Below are positions 43,133 through 57,041 of a stretch of 64,000 nucleotides of DNA, piece by piece. Within the stretch, counting starts at the first letter, position 1, and every line of letters starts with the position of its first letter. The stretch spans positions 4,836,001 to 4,900,000 of the forward strand of contig OX595985.1 of NCBI GenBank assembly GCA_951394045.1, given 5' to 3'. Position numbers and translations under genes: made by a program. The notes below the pieces were generated by a model. The model did no database searches. It saw only the letters and a program-made list of their open reading frames with translations, and had not been told where the DNA came from. This DNA comes from Nitzschia sp. DOCU1 (lineage: Eukaryota; Bacillariophyta; Bacillariophyceae; Bacillariales; Bacillariaceae).

Positions 43133-46100
43133 TTAATTGGGTGGGGAGAAATAATCACGGAGGGAGCGCTGTTGGCTATCATCAACGGAAGTGCGCCATC
43201 TTGAATGCTTGTGTGGGGGATTTGGCCCCTCAGCCAAATCGCTCGGAGGAATGGATTGTCGGATGGTTGGTTCAGCCGGGTGTCGAGAAAAGCCAAGGAA
43301 GGTAAACAAGGACCGGTTGGTCGAGTCCCGTTTGCTTTCCCTCCGGACACTTGCAGCTATGGCAGGTTGATATGTCCGAAGGTAATCAGACAGTTGGAGG
43401 TAGGATGCTGTGTCAAGGTACTGTTCCAAGTTAGAATGAAAGTACTTTGTCCGATGCTCAAAGAGAACTTTGGAGCGTTGTTGTTGCATGATCCTGATAC
43501 GTGCCACTAGCTCCTGGCGTTTTGCCGGTGAATTCTTTGATGTTTCTGTGGTGTGGATGTCATCAAGGTGTTGTTGCCATAGGGTGCTCAATTCTTTCCA
43601 AACAACTTTGATCAGGCCAGACATGAACAGTTTGGGCTCTGACACTGCGGTGAAGGATTTGGGGCTTTGGGAGTCATCGAGACACTCCACAAAAAATTCC
43701 AGTTCGCTGCTGTCGGATTCATATTCGTCATCGTATTTCTCATTCAACCGATCCATTGCATCCCTGTGTGTAGTCAATTCCAACCACCGTCGCCATTCAA
43801 CCGATAGAAAGCCACGGGGTAAAAGACGCCATCCAATGGCTTGCTGGGATCGACCAATAATTGGGTGCTTCTCAGTGGGATCTTCTCCACGAAGCCATGC
43901 TGATAAAGTCTCATTGAAAAGGACGGTGAAGGCCTGGGGCGCTTGTTTGTTGTGGCAATACTGAATGACAGCTGCACTAATTGCGGACCGGAAGGAGACA
44001 GAGATGGAATTGTCGCACTTCATGAGATGGTCGAATGTTTCGGGCTCTTTGCAATGGTGGCACGCAACCGTGGTCCAGGGCTCCATTTTTGCTTTCAGGT
44101 TGCGTGTAGGCAATTTGTCATGGACAAGTTTTAGGCAATGAACGTCAGATGGGGAATATGATTTGGAAGCCGCTCGGAAGCATGGCCAGTCTACGGTGGT
44201 TCTTGTATCAAAACTCCAATTGTGGCGGTTCTCGAGATATTCGAAGTATGCGGGCTCCGCAGCAGCGCGTCGGATGGCCGTGATATAATGACCATGGACT
44301 GATCTCCCATTTAGATCAAAAATGCATTTCGTGCTCGGGTACAAGGGAGTCAGGTGAGGATTTGGAATATGGCCCAACAGTTCCTGAGTAGCCAATTCGT
44401 CCGCACGGATATTAAATTTCGCTTCTGTGCTCAGAGGACCGTGGTGATCACGATCCTGATGGCCCTTCACCCATTTGTAGGACATGGCATCATGGTGGAT
44501 AGCTTTGTAAGTGTCGAAAATTGCCTCGGTGAGGTCCCAATCGGATGCAAGTGTTGCATTGGGGAATACTACCTTGTAGGCTGTCCGGGCGGAATCGCGC
44601 TTCACTAAACCAGCATTGTCGCTGATGGCCACAATTGACAGGTGGGGAGGGAGTGGGATGCCGGTGTATTGGACCAGATGATATAAGATCCTGACTGCAG
44701 ATAATTGGCCTGTACCTTCAGCACGGAAGGAAGACGGCTCGCCAAAGGCCATGCCTGAATTCTCGATGAGTGGGTCACCTGCTGATGTTCCGATCACAAC
44801 CCCAAAGCTCATGGTAGTGTCTGGAATAGCACCACCGTCCGACACTGCGAGAAGAGATTCGGTGGGTTCGAGATGAGCCAAATAATCAAGAATTTCATAA
44901 GGACCCGAATAGAAGTGAATATTTGCCAAAAGAGGTTGCTCCCACTCGGGTAAGGTCATCAGGTAGTCTTGGAAGTCGTAATTCACGGGAAGCGGAGGCA
45001 GCGGAATGGGCTGGAGAGGCTGAACCTGAAGCAAGCGGATGACGTCGCTAGATTCGGCTTGAACGTCAACCGGGACGGCGACTGAAGTAGGACTCCAGTT
45101 GGCCGTGGCATGGTTTGGGCGAAAGGCATTTCTGTCATTGGAAAGGGGTTGATACTCCCAGTAGCTATTTTCCACCCAGTGATACAGAGTAGGATAGGGA
45201 CCTGGGACCAGGTAACTTTCACGGCGAAGATGAAGCTTGTCGGCATTGAGTAGCCATGAACCAAGGTCCACTGTCGGAAGCGAATAACCGCTGTGGGTAC
45301 ACCACGATAAAAGAAATTTTTGCCACCGATGTGTTATCTGATAAGCGCTTGGTCGTTTCTGAATAGTGACAATCTGAGTCGGATCAAACCAGGCAGGGCG
45401 GTTGCAATGCCACATGTGTTCCAAAATCTGGGTGCCAGCGGTATTAAAGAGGTCGGAGATAGTCACCACATGAAGGTACAGCCGACAATAATTAATGACC
45501 CGAATATCCTTATCAGTCAATTCCGCATCAGTGACGGCTCGTTGCATAATGTGCATATCACCAAGGCGTTGTAAAGGAGCTACAAAATCTTCGTCCACAC
45601 GTAGAGCTCCACCAATATGCCCAAGAAAGGCTCGTAGACTCGGGATCCATCGTCCTTCCAAATGTGGAAGGGGCGTCATTACGTCAATGAGAATGGATTG
45701 AGACATTCCGGACTGCCACTGGTGCCAAGCCAGATCCACTCGCAATACATTGGAAATGACAGTGCCGGTTCGCCAGTGTTTAATAAACAACAGAACCTGA
45801 CCCTCGCCTTGTAGAGTGTACCACATCACAAAGCCGCCGCCAGCATAGTCGGTAGGTGCATAAATGAGAGCAGTTGGAGTTGTCCTGGCAAGCCCGCACT
45901 TTGCGATAATTGCGCCCATGGATTGTCGTTGTGCCTTATTCAGGGTCTTTTGGGGAAAGAAGGATTGCGGAAGCACATACTTGATACTTGCGAGATACAT
46001 CGCGTGGTACACTAAAAAGGCGCCATAGCGTGCGATGGGGCTCATGCCAATCTTGACACTCAGAGTCTTGGCCTTTTTCACTAAAGTTTGTATCTGATTG

Positions 46101-49100
46101 AGAGGGCGGGGAGCGGAAAGGTTTGTGGGAACTGTAGTAGTCTGAGGCTCCAATGGTGATTTGATGTGACCGAGGGTCTTGTGTGGCTCTTTTGCGCCTT
46201 TCGCTTCGATGGGAAGTTGTTCTGCGGTCAGGGAGTCCCTGACCAAGATCCGTTTATCGGGAGTGTCCACAAGGACCACTGGAGTGCCATCGGGTCGGAA
46301 CGAAAAATTTAAGATATGGTAGGAGCACTTCTTGAGCTCTAAACGACCACCAGAACAAAATAATAGGTCGTTCCATAGTTGGGCATCATGTTGCATTCGA
46401 TCAATGAGCTCATCAATAGTAGTCTCTTGCTGGGGTTGAAAATCATTACAAGTACCAGTGGAATCGTCCACAAAGCCAACCATTGTCAGTCGCGTGGAAT
46501 ATTTACCGTTTGGAGCCACGAAAGTAGCGCCATGAGCTTGTTTGGCATGGGCATCAAACAAGGTGGAGGAAATGAAAAGCCATATTCCTGGAGAGTTCCC
46601 TGAGCCCTGGCCAGTGCCATGAATGGGGAACGCCTCGCAATGAGAATATTCCAGGTCCGAGATCCCAATAGCGGTTCGTAGCTTGTATTTAGCCTCTTTT
46701 AAAGTCTTCGCGTGGACAGCAACGATGCTCCGATGTTGACCGTATTTGCGATTGATGAGAGACGCAAGGGCAACAATAATCCGATCGTAGCAACTCATAG
46801 CGTCATTGTCAAAATTAATCAAAGACCGACGAGACACGTAGGCAATATCATATTTGAGTTCCTCGAGGAACGTCAAGGATTGGGCTTCGCATCCAGGGCG
46901 GCCCCCGTATTGGCCATCGTTGATAATTCCATAGGCATCGGCATGGCCAAGGAGTTGGCGCCACTTGACAGCCAAAACAAGATTGAAATCGGCTTCATAG
47001 ATATGGATTACTCGGAGTCGATGAATCTTGTATTCTCCAGCATCTTTGAAGATCATTGTATTCACAATTGATTTCCATCGACTAAGTACATATGTATTAC
47101 GTATGCAATAATTGATAAGTGATAGGACCAGGCCAGCGATTGCCTTCTGTTTGGCTTCAAATTCTTGAAATGCTTGAGGATGGGTGGACTCATCATAGAT
47201 GCTGGAAGTAAACAGAGCTTTGTAACGACCAAGATGACGGCCTGATGGAGAGGTGGTGGTGGATTCTCTCCATTTCTTCATTTTACCCGCGAAATCGTCA
47301 ATCGATAACTCGGCCGGGACAGCGTCTAATGCCGAAGTGGCATGGCACTCTTGAAGTAACTGCTCACACTGGGGTGTTGGTACAGACGTTTTGTACTCGC
47401 CAGTGAGCACGTCTTCTACGAAGGGAGAGTTAGCCATCCAGTCAATATCATTGGACAGAGGTGGGATGGTGAATGGGGTTCCTTGCGCTTGGCCAAAATG
47501 AAGTCGATTCCGAAGCATTAAATAATATTCGATCAAGGCCGGTTCGGTGATCATCTTCCAACTAGTGCAATCGGCGGGATTTTCCAGATTTTGTACTCCA
47601 TCAAGAGTGGCATCAGGCTCGGGCCACGATGCCGGTATTTCCAGGCGGTCCAAGCGTTGTATATTTCCCTGAGAATTGGCGATGCGAGCCATAGTGTCCC
47701 AAGTCTTCCTGCCGGATTCAAACTTGTTTATCTTTTTGAGAATCTTGGCTCTAGCAGTGTCACGTGTGTCATTTGCATGGTCAATCTTCGCATTGAGTTC
47801 GGCTCGACGAATGGGTTCACTGGAGGCTTGTTTTCGAAGCAACCGCTTTTCGGCAAGGGCAAGAGCCACCCGAGTGGCAGGGATGGTAGTGGGGATGTCA
47901 AACTGGATTCCGACAGATGCGATTCGTTCTTGTAGTCCAGCAAGGCGGTCTTTGTTGTGCTTTAGGGCCGACAACTGGCTTCGAAGAATCTGAACTTGAA
48001 ACCGTGCTTGGACGAGTTCGTCGGAGTACCATGCTGTACGACGACGTCAGCAATGCCCTTCTCCAGAATTGCCTGCATCGCCAATGAGGGCATCCAATTG
48101 TTCCACAGCCGCTGGTGTGAGGGCGTCAGAATCCAAGTCTTTGACTTTATCAAAGGCAGAATTTGCTTGCAGGTGATTGTATGTAGACTCTACAAAGTTT
48201 GTGACGGCACTTTTGTCGGACGTTTTCACAGATCGAAGCGCGATACCTGGCAAGGGATCAACCGAGTTACCGAAGAGTTTGGTTGTGTCGAATTCAATGT
48301 AGACGCCACGATGATCGCTGTTCAGAAACCTGTCGAAAGGAGCATAACCTAATTTGGAAATACTCGGAATCAAACCCTCAGAAAGAAAGACGGCATCGAT
48401 ACGTTTGGAGCCCCATTCATGGGACCGGAAAGAGGGCCCTTCCGAATGATGCAAATACCAGGGGTCGGACAAATTAGTTGCCGTTGCCAACCGCAGGATC
48501 CCGGATCGTGCGTCTTCCATTGTTTCGTTGAAATCCCCGCCGAGAATAATATCGTGGCCCATTTCCTGGAATTTTTGGATCTGCTTCGTCAAGTCGTGGA
48601 TAAAGGCTGCTCGGGGATGGAGGGTTCGGCCTTCGATATCAAGGGCGCGGCTTTGTTGATGAAGCGCCGTCTGGCCAATTGCGTTAGTAGCATTTCGGCA
48701 TACTTGATATGCAGAGAACACTGTTATCGGAGGAGCGGCCTTGCGGCGCAGATGCACATAACTCCACCGGCCCATAGAATCGCCCCCACGCCCCTGAGCA
48801 TCAATTTTCGAAACAAGGGGCCCAACCATAGTCAAACCTGTGCCGCCCATTTGGTGTCCTGACTCCGTGTGTTCCTGACTGGAATCAAACTGACAAGCTG
48901 CTTGACCGGGAGCGATACGGTGAACTGTGTCGCTAAGAGCCAGTTTCCGTGTGATCTTGGTAAGATCCTGATGGTGCTCGGAGATACCAAGAATGTCAAT
49001 CCCAAGGGTCTGTTGAAGGCGAACAATATCCTGCAAGGTATCTTCTTTTTGATTTTTCTTCAAGCCCCGAACATTTTGAAACACCAATCTTGTTGCGCCA

Positions 49101-49243
49101 TCTGGTTTAACGTCTGCCATTGGGTCGCCTTGCCACTGAGAGTCTGCGGGAGTGGGTGGAGGCCGGAGTCGCATTTGGACAGGTGCATGAGGAGCTGGAA
49201 GCAGTAAAACCGGCGCCGCCATCTGGTTGTCCTGGATGGACAT
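43133..49243 (-). CDS. LINE H ORF2: endonuclease, RT, RNase H (one internal UGA)
   Basis: This frame of 2,036 codons contains an AP-endonuclease domain (FQNVRGL, GISEHHQD, GGDFNE, SDHRGVY; first 330 residues) and RT with LINFDNDAMSCYD, GTGQGSGNSPG and the FVDD box near 46480. RNase H has AVSDGGA, SFRAEGTG, AISDNAG, KGHQD and NIRADELA near 44400-44870. A zinc-finger-like CHHCKEPETFDHLMKC lies near 44040, and a C-terminal tail follows. A single TGA at 48047-48049 lies between the endonuclease and RT; the frame is otherwise open. The ATG overlaps the ORF1 stop. It would nick target DNA and copy its RNA onto it. The order APE-RT-RNase H fits I-like or RTE/Ambal-like LINEs; the clade is not certain. 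Confidence 0.9.
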
Positions 49244-51033
49244 TATTCAGGTCCGCCCGCCGCTTCCTGTGAAGCAGCTGGGCGGTCAAGTTCCATTCCG
49301 TCAATGGTATCTGTGTGGCTTTTCTTCCGAGGAGGAGAGCCCGTGGAGCCCTTCTGGTGGAGAATGGCCAGAATGGTATTCATTGTTTCTTCCACTCGGT
49401 CAACAGAAGCTTCCAATCGTAGGTGGCCTTCCTTGGTTGCAAAGGGAGATGTGGCCGGATTGCCTAGGGCGATCATCGTTTTTTCCACAATAGTCTTGAT
49501 GGTAGAGGCAAGAGTGTCCTTCAGGGTCTTAAGTTCGGCTGCAAATTGCTTTTCCATGTCAGCCAATTTGTCATCGTTTTCCTTTTGGAATTTAGCAAGG
49601 GCTTCGTCGAGGCGACGATCCAAGGTAGTTTCATCGAAAGTGACGGTGGTTTGGTCTTGGTGCGTGGTGACAGTAGGGGTTGGATTTGTGCCGAGAGACG
49701 TGGGTGACTGTGCCGTAGGTAACGCAGGGAAAGCGGCAGCAGAGAGGTCGCAAACAATAGTGATGGGGGCGGGGCGTTGCCACGCAGATTTCTTTGCCGA
49801 GGATTTTGCAGATCGGATAGTGCTGGCACCAAGGGACTCTTCATCAGCAGGCCATGCAAACAGGGTAGAATATTTCCCAGTGGTGGTGCTTTGACCGCCC
49901 AAAGTGCTACCAGACGCGGACTTGGTTGCCGAGGAATACCTGCCCGTGTAGCGATGGTACTTGGTACTCGTCAACAATTTATCAATCCAGGGGATAACGC
50001 TGCCAATAGTGGTATCGGTGACAGAAATGTGAATACGACCATTGTCGAAGTCGGGGTACACGCGATGAATCTCCGAATTACTTTCCAAATGCTGCTGCAG
50101 CGATTGGTCAACATCAATAGTGCTGACAAACTCCCCAAAGGTGGAAATCCCATGAATCTGAATATTGCGGTGGGTAAACATAAAATCATCATGTTTCTCC
50201 ATCCATTTACCGAACAAACAAGGATCTTCCTTGGAGAGCGCAAACGGAATGAAATCTTTCATCTTGGTAGAGTAGGTGAGGGCCCGGTCCATCAAGAACT
50301 TAGCACAAGCAAGGGCAGCTCTAGGCACTGTCATCTGGATTACCGAAGTTTCCTTCCTGCCGCCACCAAATTGGTACTTGACGGTTGCCTGTTCAAGGCC
50401 AACAGGGAGCTCGATATCCTCCTCCCGGTTGTTTGTCCAGCTTGCCAACTGAAATTCTTTGAACCTCAAATCGAGTTCAGCTTCCGTGGATTTCTCACCA
50501 AACTCATCCCAGGCACACTGAAAAGCCAAATTAGCCTTTGTGACCAATTGGGCGTGATCGAAGAAACGAGGATGCTCCAAGGTCCAATAACCCAAGAGAA
50601 TGGTGTCCATACCATGTTCAAAGGGGATGGGATGTTTGCGCAAATAAAAGCCGTTGGAGTGCCACCAAGCCATATCGGAGCGGGCCTTAAGCGTGGAAAA
50701 TGGTGTTTTTGCCTCGATGGTAAATCCCAGCACGACTTTTTGACTCTTTCCGTTGACGTTCACTACACCAAAATCCTCCAAAAATGTAGTCATGTCTGGA
50801 GGATTGCCCGGAGAAAAGGCTCGGCCCTTTGTATCCTTAAACTTGATAGAGTCATAGGCTTCAGCGGCTGCAGCGAGGCGTTTCACGACTTGAATCAAGG
50901 AACCAGCGGCATTCACCCGGGCGGAGCTTGTTTTCGGTGCGATTTCGAGACGACAACGATGGACAATCACCTTACCAGTGCCGGTGTATCCGGTGGACGG
51001 ATAGTTGACGGTAGGGGTAGGAGCGATGTACAT
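49243..51033 (-). CDS. LINE H ORF1
   Basis: This protein of about 596 residues starts at ATG 51033 (MYIAPTPTVNY). A longer open frame extends upstream into gypsy G, but that part is target DNA. The sequence is largely unknown: a globular N-terminal two thirds with a GYTGTGKV segment, and a C-terminal coiled coil (residues about 470-580). It ends GAA TAA with the A shared with the ORF2 ATG. ORF1 proteins of LINEs usually bind the element RNA. No zinc knuckle was seen. Confidence 0.7.
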   Translation of the reverse strand: MYIAPTPTVNYPSTGYTGTGKVIVHRCRLEIAPKTSSARVNAAGSLIQVVKRLAAAAEAYDSIKFKDTKGRAFSPGNPPDMTTFLEDFGVVNVNGKSQKVVLGFTIEAKTPFSTLKARSDMAWWHSNGFYLRKHPIPFEHGMDTILLGYWTLEHPRFFDHAQLVTKANLAFQCAWDEFGEKSTEAELDLRFKEFQLASWTNNREEDIELPVGLEQATVKYQFGGGRKETSVIQMTVPRAALACAKFLMDRALTYSTKMKDFIPFALSKEDPCLFGKWMEKHDDFMFTHRNIQIHGISTFGEFVSTIDVDQSLQQHLESNSEIHRVYPDFDNGRIHISVTDTTIGSVIPWIDKLLTSTKYHRYTGRYSSATKSASGSTLGGQSTTTGKYSTLFAWPADEESLGASTIRSAKSSAKKSAWQRPAPITIVCDLSAAAFPALPTAQSPTSLGTNPTPTVTTHQDQTTVTFDETTLDRRLDEALAKFQKENDDKLADMEKQFAAELKTLKDTLASTIKTIVEKTMIALGNPATSPFATKEGHLRLEASVDRVEETMNTILAILHQKGSTGSPPRKKSHTDTIDGMELDRPAASQEAAGGPE

Positions 51034-51137
51034 GGTAGTTAGTTTTCTCTGTAGAAATTTACGGAAAATTGCTACGGCTAAGTTTCTCGCACTGCTGCGC
51101 TCTCTGTCTGGCAGAAAGTTAAATGGGCAACGGCTAT

Positions 51138-53385
<2,248 letters not shown>

Positions 53386-53410
53386 CCGAACTGTTCCATA
53401 GGGAAGCGGG

Positions 53411-54075
53411 TGCCATACCCCACAGAGACGCATAAATAGTTTAGTCCTTTTAGTCACATATGCTGGTAGTCTTAGTAGTCGTAGACGAACGGAGTCGTCC
53501 GCCGGACGGACGACGTACAGACGGCTAACGGACACGGACACGAACGAACGGTGACGTCGTCGCTGACGGCGTACCGACGCAGCGATCAAAGGAGTCGCGG
53601 TGATGTCGTCGCTGACGGCGCACCGACGCAGCGATCAAAGGAGTCGCAGCATTACACATGGAAGCGCTCTGTAGTATATTGCATAATAACATTCGACTAA
53701 CCCATAGAGTCCCTTGCCAACGGCATGCCTACAATCGAAGTAGTAAATATTCATCGCCCAATAGAGGAGATGTATTTAGAGCAAGGAAATAATTCAGACC
53801 ATGGGTGACGAGGAGTCGTAGCTAGCCAAAACTTGGGATGCCTAGTTACAGGCGACGCTATTGGCGAATCGACATATTCGAATAAATAAATATATGCGCG
53901 TTATTTACGCGCGGGGAAAGTCGTTCACAAAATGAACGACCAGTTGCAAATATTTGAAAGACGAAAATCTTTCCTCTCGTCAATCTTGTTGTTGGAAGTT
54001 CATCTAATAGAAGTAACATAGGTCTCATAATTATCATCGTCTTTATTTCATTATCGTCACCCCCGGGATAGGGCA
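53411..54075 (+). repeat. 3' LTR of gypsy G
   Basis: This 665-bp LTR is 49 bp longer than the 5' copy because of a tandem duplication (53550-53598 and 53599-53647). It is preceded by the purine run AGGGAAGCGGG and followed by GTCCT. Confidence 0.9.
53550..53647 (+). repeat. 49-bp tandem duplication inside the 3' LTR
   Basis: Two adjacent copies start GGTGACGTCG and GGTGATGTCG and differ at a few bases. The 5' LTR has one copy. Confidence 0.88.
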
Positions 54076-54080
54076 GTCCT

Positions 54081-54808
54081 CCGGGATTGTCGTACGCTTC
54101 CATCGCCCATGCAAATAAAGCCTCCCCGGCCTCCACAATTACCCCCGAGACTTCGTCTGCCCGCACCAAGCCCTCCGAAAACCCCACGGTATCAATGGAC
54201 TTAAAAACATGGGAACAGGAAAAACAAAATATCCTCCAGGAAACCAAGACTCAAATCCAGCAACAACAAAACAAATATCAATCCGAACTTGACTCTCTCC
54301 TCCAGGCCATCGACAATAAAATTGCACTCCAAACCGATTTAGAGGAGAAACTTGCTGACAGCATTACCCAGAATATGCACTTGACTGAGCAACTCCGGTC
54401 TATGATGGCTCAGATGTCGCTCTGTCCCACGAAGCTTGGTTGTCATCCCCGCCACCTGCGGCCCCTGGTCATGCGCTTCTTAGCCCAGAGACTCCTTTGC
54501 CCGAGGGATCCTGGAAAGTCAGTCGTGAGAAACTTGCCACATCCTCGCCTCCACCGGCACCTGACCCCGACCCGGTTCCCAAAAGGCTCAAGCCATCGAC
54601 CATCTCCAGCCCCCATCCAGCGCCTTCAGCTCCGACCCCTAAAGCTACTCGTGGCCGAGGTCGTGGATGGGGCTCGACTCGATCTCCCGCCAACGTTAAG
54701 CCATCATATCACTGGCCACAGTCATTAATACGGGATCCCCCGCGGGTTAAGGACACCCTCAAGTCCAACGAGGTCGACGACTCGGCCATGGACGATGATG
54801 ATTCGTAA
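54081..54808 (+). pseudogene. L2 ORF1, C-terminal part
   Basis: The L2 frame resumes right after the GTCCT duplication (LSYASIAHANKAS), includes a coiled coil (MDLKTWEQEKQNILQETKT and on), then changes phase near 54420. It continues as a Pro/Ser-rich region with an RGRGRG box and an Asp-rich end at 54808. The coiled coil plus basic RG box fits an RNA-binding ORF1. The phase change shows decay. Confidence 0.6.
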
Positions 54809-55283
54809 TCCGGGAAGCCCAGCTCACTCTCGATATTTTTCCGACTCTGATAATGACCCCGCCTCCTCCGCTGAAACAAACGACCATAACCCTCCGAATT
54901 TCCAAAGTACTGCTGACAATTTCCTTGGCGACGACATGAACGAACAAAAGCATCCGGATCACCTCCGCATCTATTTCCAAAATATCAACGGGCTCAAGTG
55001 GGACAAGGACGGCGGCAGCTGGGCCCAACTATGCACTGTAGCCTCGGCTATCAATGCCGATATAATGGCAATAGCAGCACTGAATCATGACACCAACCGG
55101 TTTTCCGTCCGCCGCAAGCTGGAGCAAACAACTGAAAAACATTTCTCCACAAGCCGGCTGCTCACTTGCCCATGCGTTAGTACGGCCAACTCGCGCCGGC
55201 CGGGCTTCATTGTTCATGTGCCTCCCGGGTCGGAGTTGGCAAACACATGGAAACATGTCAATATAATATATGGCGTTGAATAA
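54795..55283 (+). pseudogene. L2 ORF2 start: AP-endonuclease N-terminus, truncated
   Basis: A frame overlapping the end of ORF1 by 14 bases (ATGATGATTCGTAA) encodes about 160 residues with LRIYFQNINGLKW and a following ADIMAIAALNHDT, matching the first two conserved blocks of APE-type LINE endonucleases (FQNINGL; the usual Glu is replaced by Asn/His here). It stops at 55283, with no RT after it. LINE copies usually lose their 5' end, so loss of the 3' end suggests a later deletion. Confidence 0.7.
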
Positions 55284-55387
55284 TATATTCCAAGTTGATT
55301 CAAGAGAAGCCCCCATTTGGTAACTTCCCCCAGTTCCAATTGCCCTATCAGCATCAGAAGCGTTAAATTATAAGCCTTGGAAGAATC

Positions 55388-55445
55388 ATGGCAAAATCAT
55401 GGCAAAATCATGACGAAATCATGGCGAGAACATGGCAGAACTTTG
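55388..55445 (+). repeat. Degenerate 12-base tandem repeat
   Basis: About five units of an ATCATGGCAAAA-type word occur in a row. An ORF of 73 codons starts here but looks like chance. Confidence 0.7.
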
Positions 55446-55722
55446 ACACGGATGTGACACAACCTTGCTACCGCGAGACTTATGTGCGGAACGGACAAAA
55501 GTACGGATTTTGGAGAAAGGCCGGCGCGCATCCAGAATATTCAAATGACTCCTTGATTCACGAACGAGTTTTTAATCATAGTAGTCAACATTTGCCGACT
55601 TGCCTCTGAAACAAATTGGCGCGGATGCAAGAATTGTTCTTTGTCACACAATGATCTACCATTGCTACGGATTGTAGACCGCCAGTTCTTTTCTTCTATT
55701 CTATATTCTATTACTCTATGCT

Positions 55723-55971
55723 ATGAGTGAGAATGTGGCAGTTCTGGAAAGACGGTCCAAGAAGGATACGTCGCTTCGAGTCCAGCTGGCGACACATCAA
55801 ACGAAGCGCGTTTTGCAAGATGCGACAAACAAATTCACGTCGATCCTCGACGAATTGGCAGCTAATCCGTCGGTTTCTCGTGCCCAGAGAGAAGATGTCA
55901 AGCAGACAGTGAATCTTATGGAAACTTTGAATGAGGAGGTCCAAGGAGTGCTCTCAATCTCGGCTACTTAG
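55723..55971 (+). CDS. Small hypothetical protein, 82 residues
   Basis: The ATG at 55723 opens a compact, helix-rich, charged protein (MSENVAVLERRSKKDT, TNKFTSILDELAANPS, NLMETLNEEVQGV) that looks like a short coiled-coil or helical-bundle protein. It ends TAG at 55971. Upstream bases are pyrimidine-rich and end CTATGCT before the ATG. I do not recognise it. It is separate from the elements on both sides, so a host gene is possible, but chance is not excluded. Confidence 0.4.
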   Translation: MSENVAVLERRSKKDTSLRVQLATHQTKRVLQDATNKFTSILDELAANPSVSRAQREDVKQTVNLMETLNEEVQGVLSISAT

Positions 55972-56640
55972 TAATCGCGTAATATTAGTGATTGTCGTGT
56001 GAAAAGTGCACTATGTGATACGGTCAAAATCGATATCACATCACACTTCATCTAGCTATTCCTATTCTAAGACGTTCCTACATTTAGAGGTCTACAAATA
56101 ATAGCTCTTTGATTATAATTTGTCCGCTATTGGGTTCTCAAAGTCATTTTTGTTGTTCCATCAGCCGGGGCTCTCTGACTGCCCCAGTACGAGTCGTTCT
56201 ACATCAAAAGCGGGATGTACTATTCATACCACTTGCAGTACCCGCGACATAGGAATAGTGGAAAGACTACCACCACCCTAGAAACCCCGCATGAATGATT
56301 GTAGAACATTCTTTTTCGAAAATTGACCATCGTCTAACAACACAGTCGCAGGCGTTCCAGAGCATCCCACTAAGAGCCGACGATGGTACCACCAAGATGG
56401 TTGATTGTAGAGTCCCACGACCTAGCCATCGTCTCCAGTGTCCTTGAAATCGATCGGCAAACCCGAGGCGGCATCGTAATGGCCTCTGAGGATGATAATA
56501 GTTAGACGACAAAATTTCAATAAAAATAAAGGCGGCGTTAGCGTCGCGAATCTTTATGACTAGAACGTTTTCAAGAGATCACTTACCATTCAAACCTCCC
56601 CCTGCGAGTGTACTGCAAGGAAAGCTTGCAACATTTGTTA
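55972..56640. other. No clear gene
   Basis: A minus-strand frame at 56267-56512 may be a last exon of the putative gene at 56700-57041, following CAG at about 56495 with a CTAAC branch-point-like word. The evidence is thin. Otherwise nothing was seen. Confidence 0.35.
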
Positions 56641-56699
56641 GTCGACTAGTAAAATATTAAAGAAAACGGCACGACGTCTGCCAGCACCTGTTTTGCACA

Positions 56700-57041
56700 A
56701 ATGTCTCGGCGTGGTTCTGTCGTGAGATGAAACGAGGCCTGTGAGAGCTTTACAAAAGATCCAAAACCATAGACGTCTCTCCAATAATATGAACAACAAC
56801 TTACCTGGTTCGTTCCGTCTGAATCGTCCTGTAACGAATGATAGCCGCGTCAACAGCCTCGTCGGCCGCCGAGGAATTTTCATCAAATCCTGGCCTTGTG
56901 CAATTAGAACCGTTCTCCGCCGAAACCAGCTGCAATAACCAGAGAAGCGGCTAAAATAGGTTTCGATGAGTGGTTGATCGAATGCAACAAACGGCGGAAA
57001 GAAATACTTACTACAGCACTCGCAATCGTCGACGCCGTCAT
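56700..57041 (-). CDS. Putative spliced gene with N-terminal signal peptide
   Basis: On the minus strand the ATG at 57041 opens ten codons that end at a good donor (GTAAGT at 57011). A 61-bp intron ends TTTTAG at 56951, and exon 2 (56950-56805) continues in phase to another GTAAGT donor at 56804. The joined start reads as a signal peptide (MTASTIASAV then PLLWLLQLVSA) with a likely cleavage after VSA, followed by a hydrophilic, Asp/Glu-rich region. The third exon probably starts at 56738, but the end is uncertain. No domain is recognised. Two perfect donor sites and phase agreement are the evidence; transcripts are needed. Confidence 0.4.

Larger units (their letters stand above)
42993..51121 (-). 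mobile_element. LINE H, APE-type non-LTR element with RNase H
   Basis: This 8.1-kb minus-strand element is flanked by a 16-bp duplication AATGGGCAACGGCTAT (42977-42992 and 51122-51137), which is part of the gypsy G RT gene. It has ORF1 (49243-51033) and ORF2 (43133-49243) joined by TAATG. The 3' end carries no poly(A) but ends in an AT-rich tail with a repeated ATATTG word. The 5' end is probably near full length, since ORF1 is complete and about 90 bp of leader precede it. Confidence 0.93.

Noticed and set aside
49777..51042. 421-codon plus-strand open frame opposite LINE H ORF1
   Set aside because: ORF1 on the other strand has the proper start, the TAATG link and the element context; the plus frame has no motif.
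54087..54728. A separate host coiled-coil gene
   Set aside because: The frame joins L2 ORF1 exactly across the gypsy G insertion and changes phase inside, so it is part of the decayed element.
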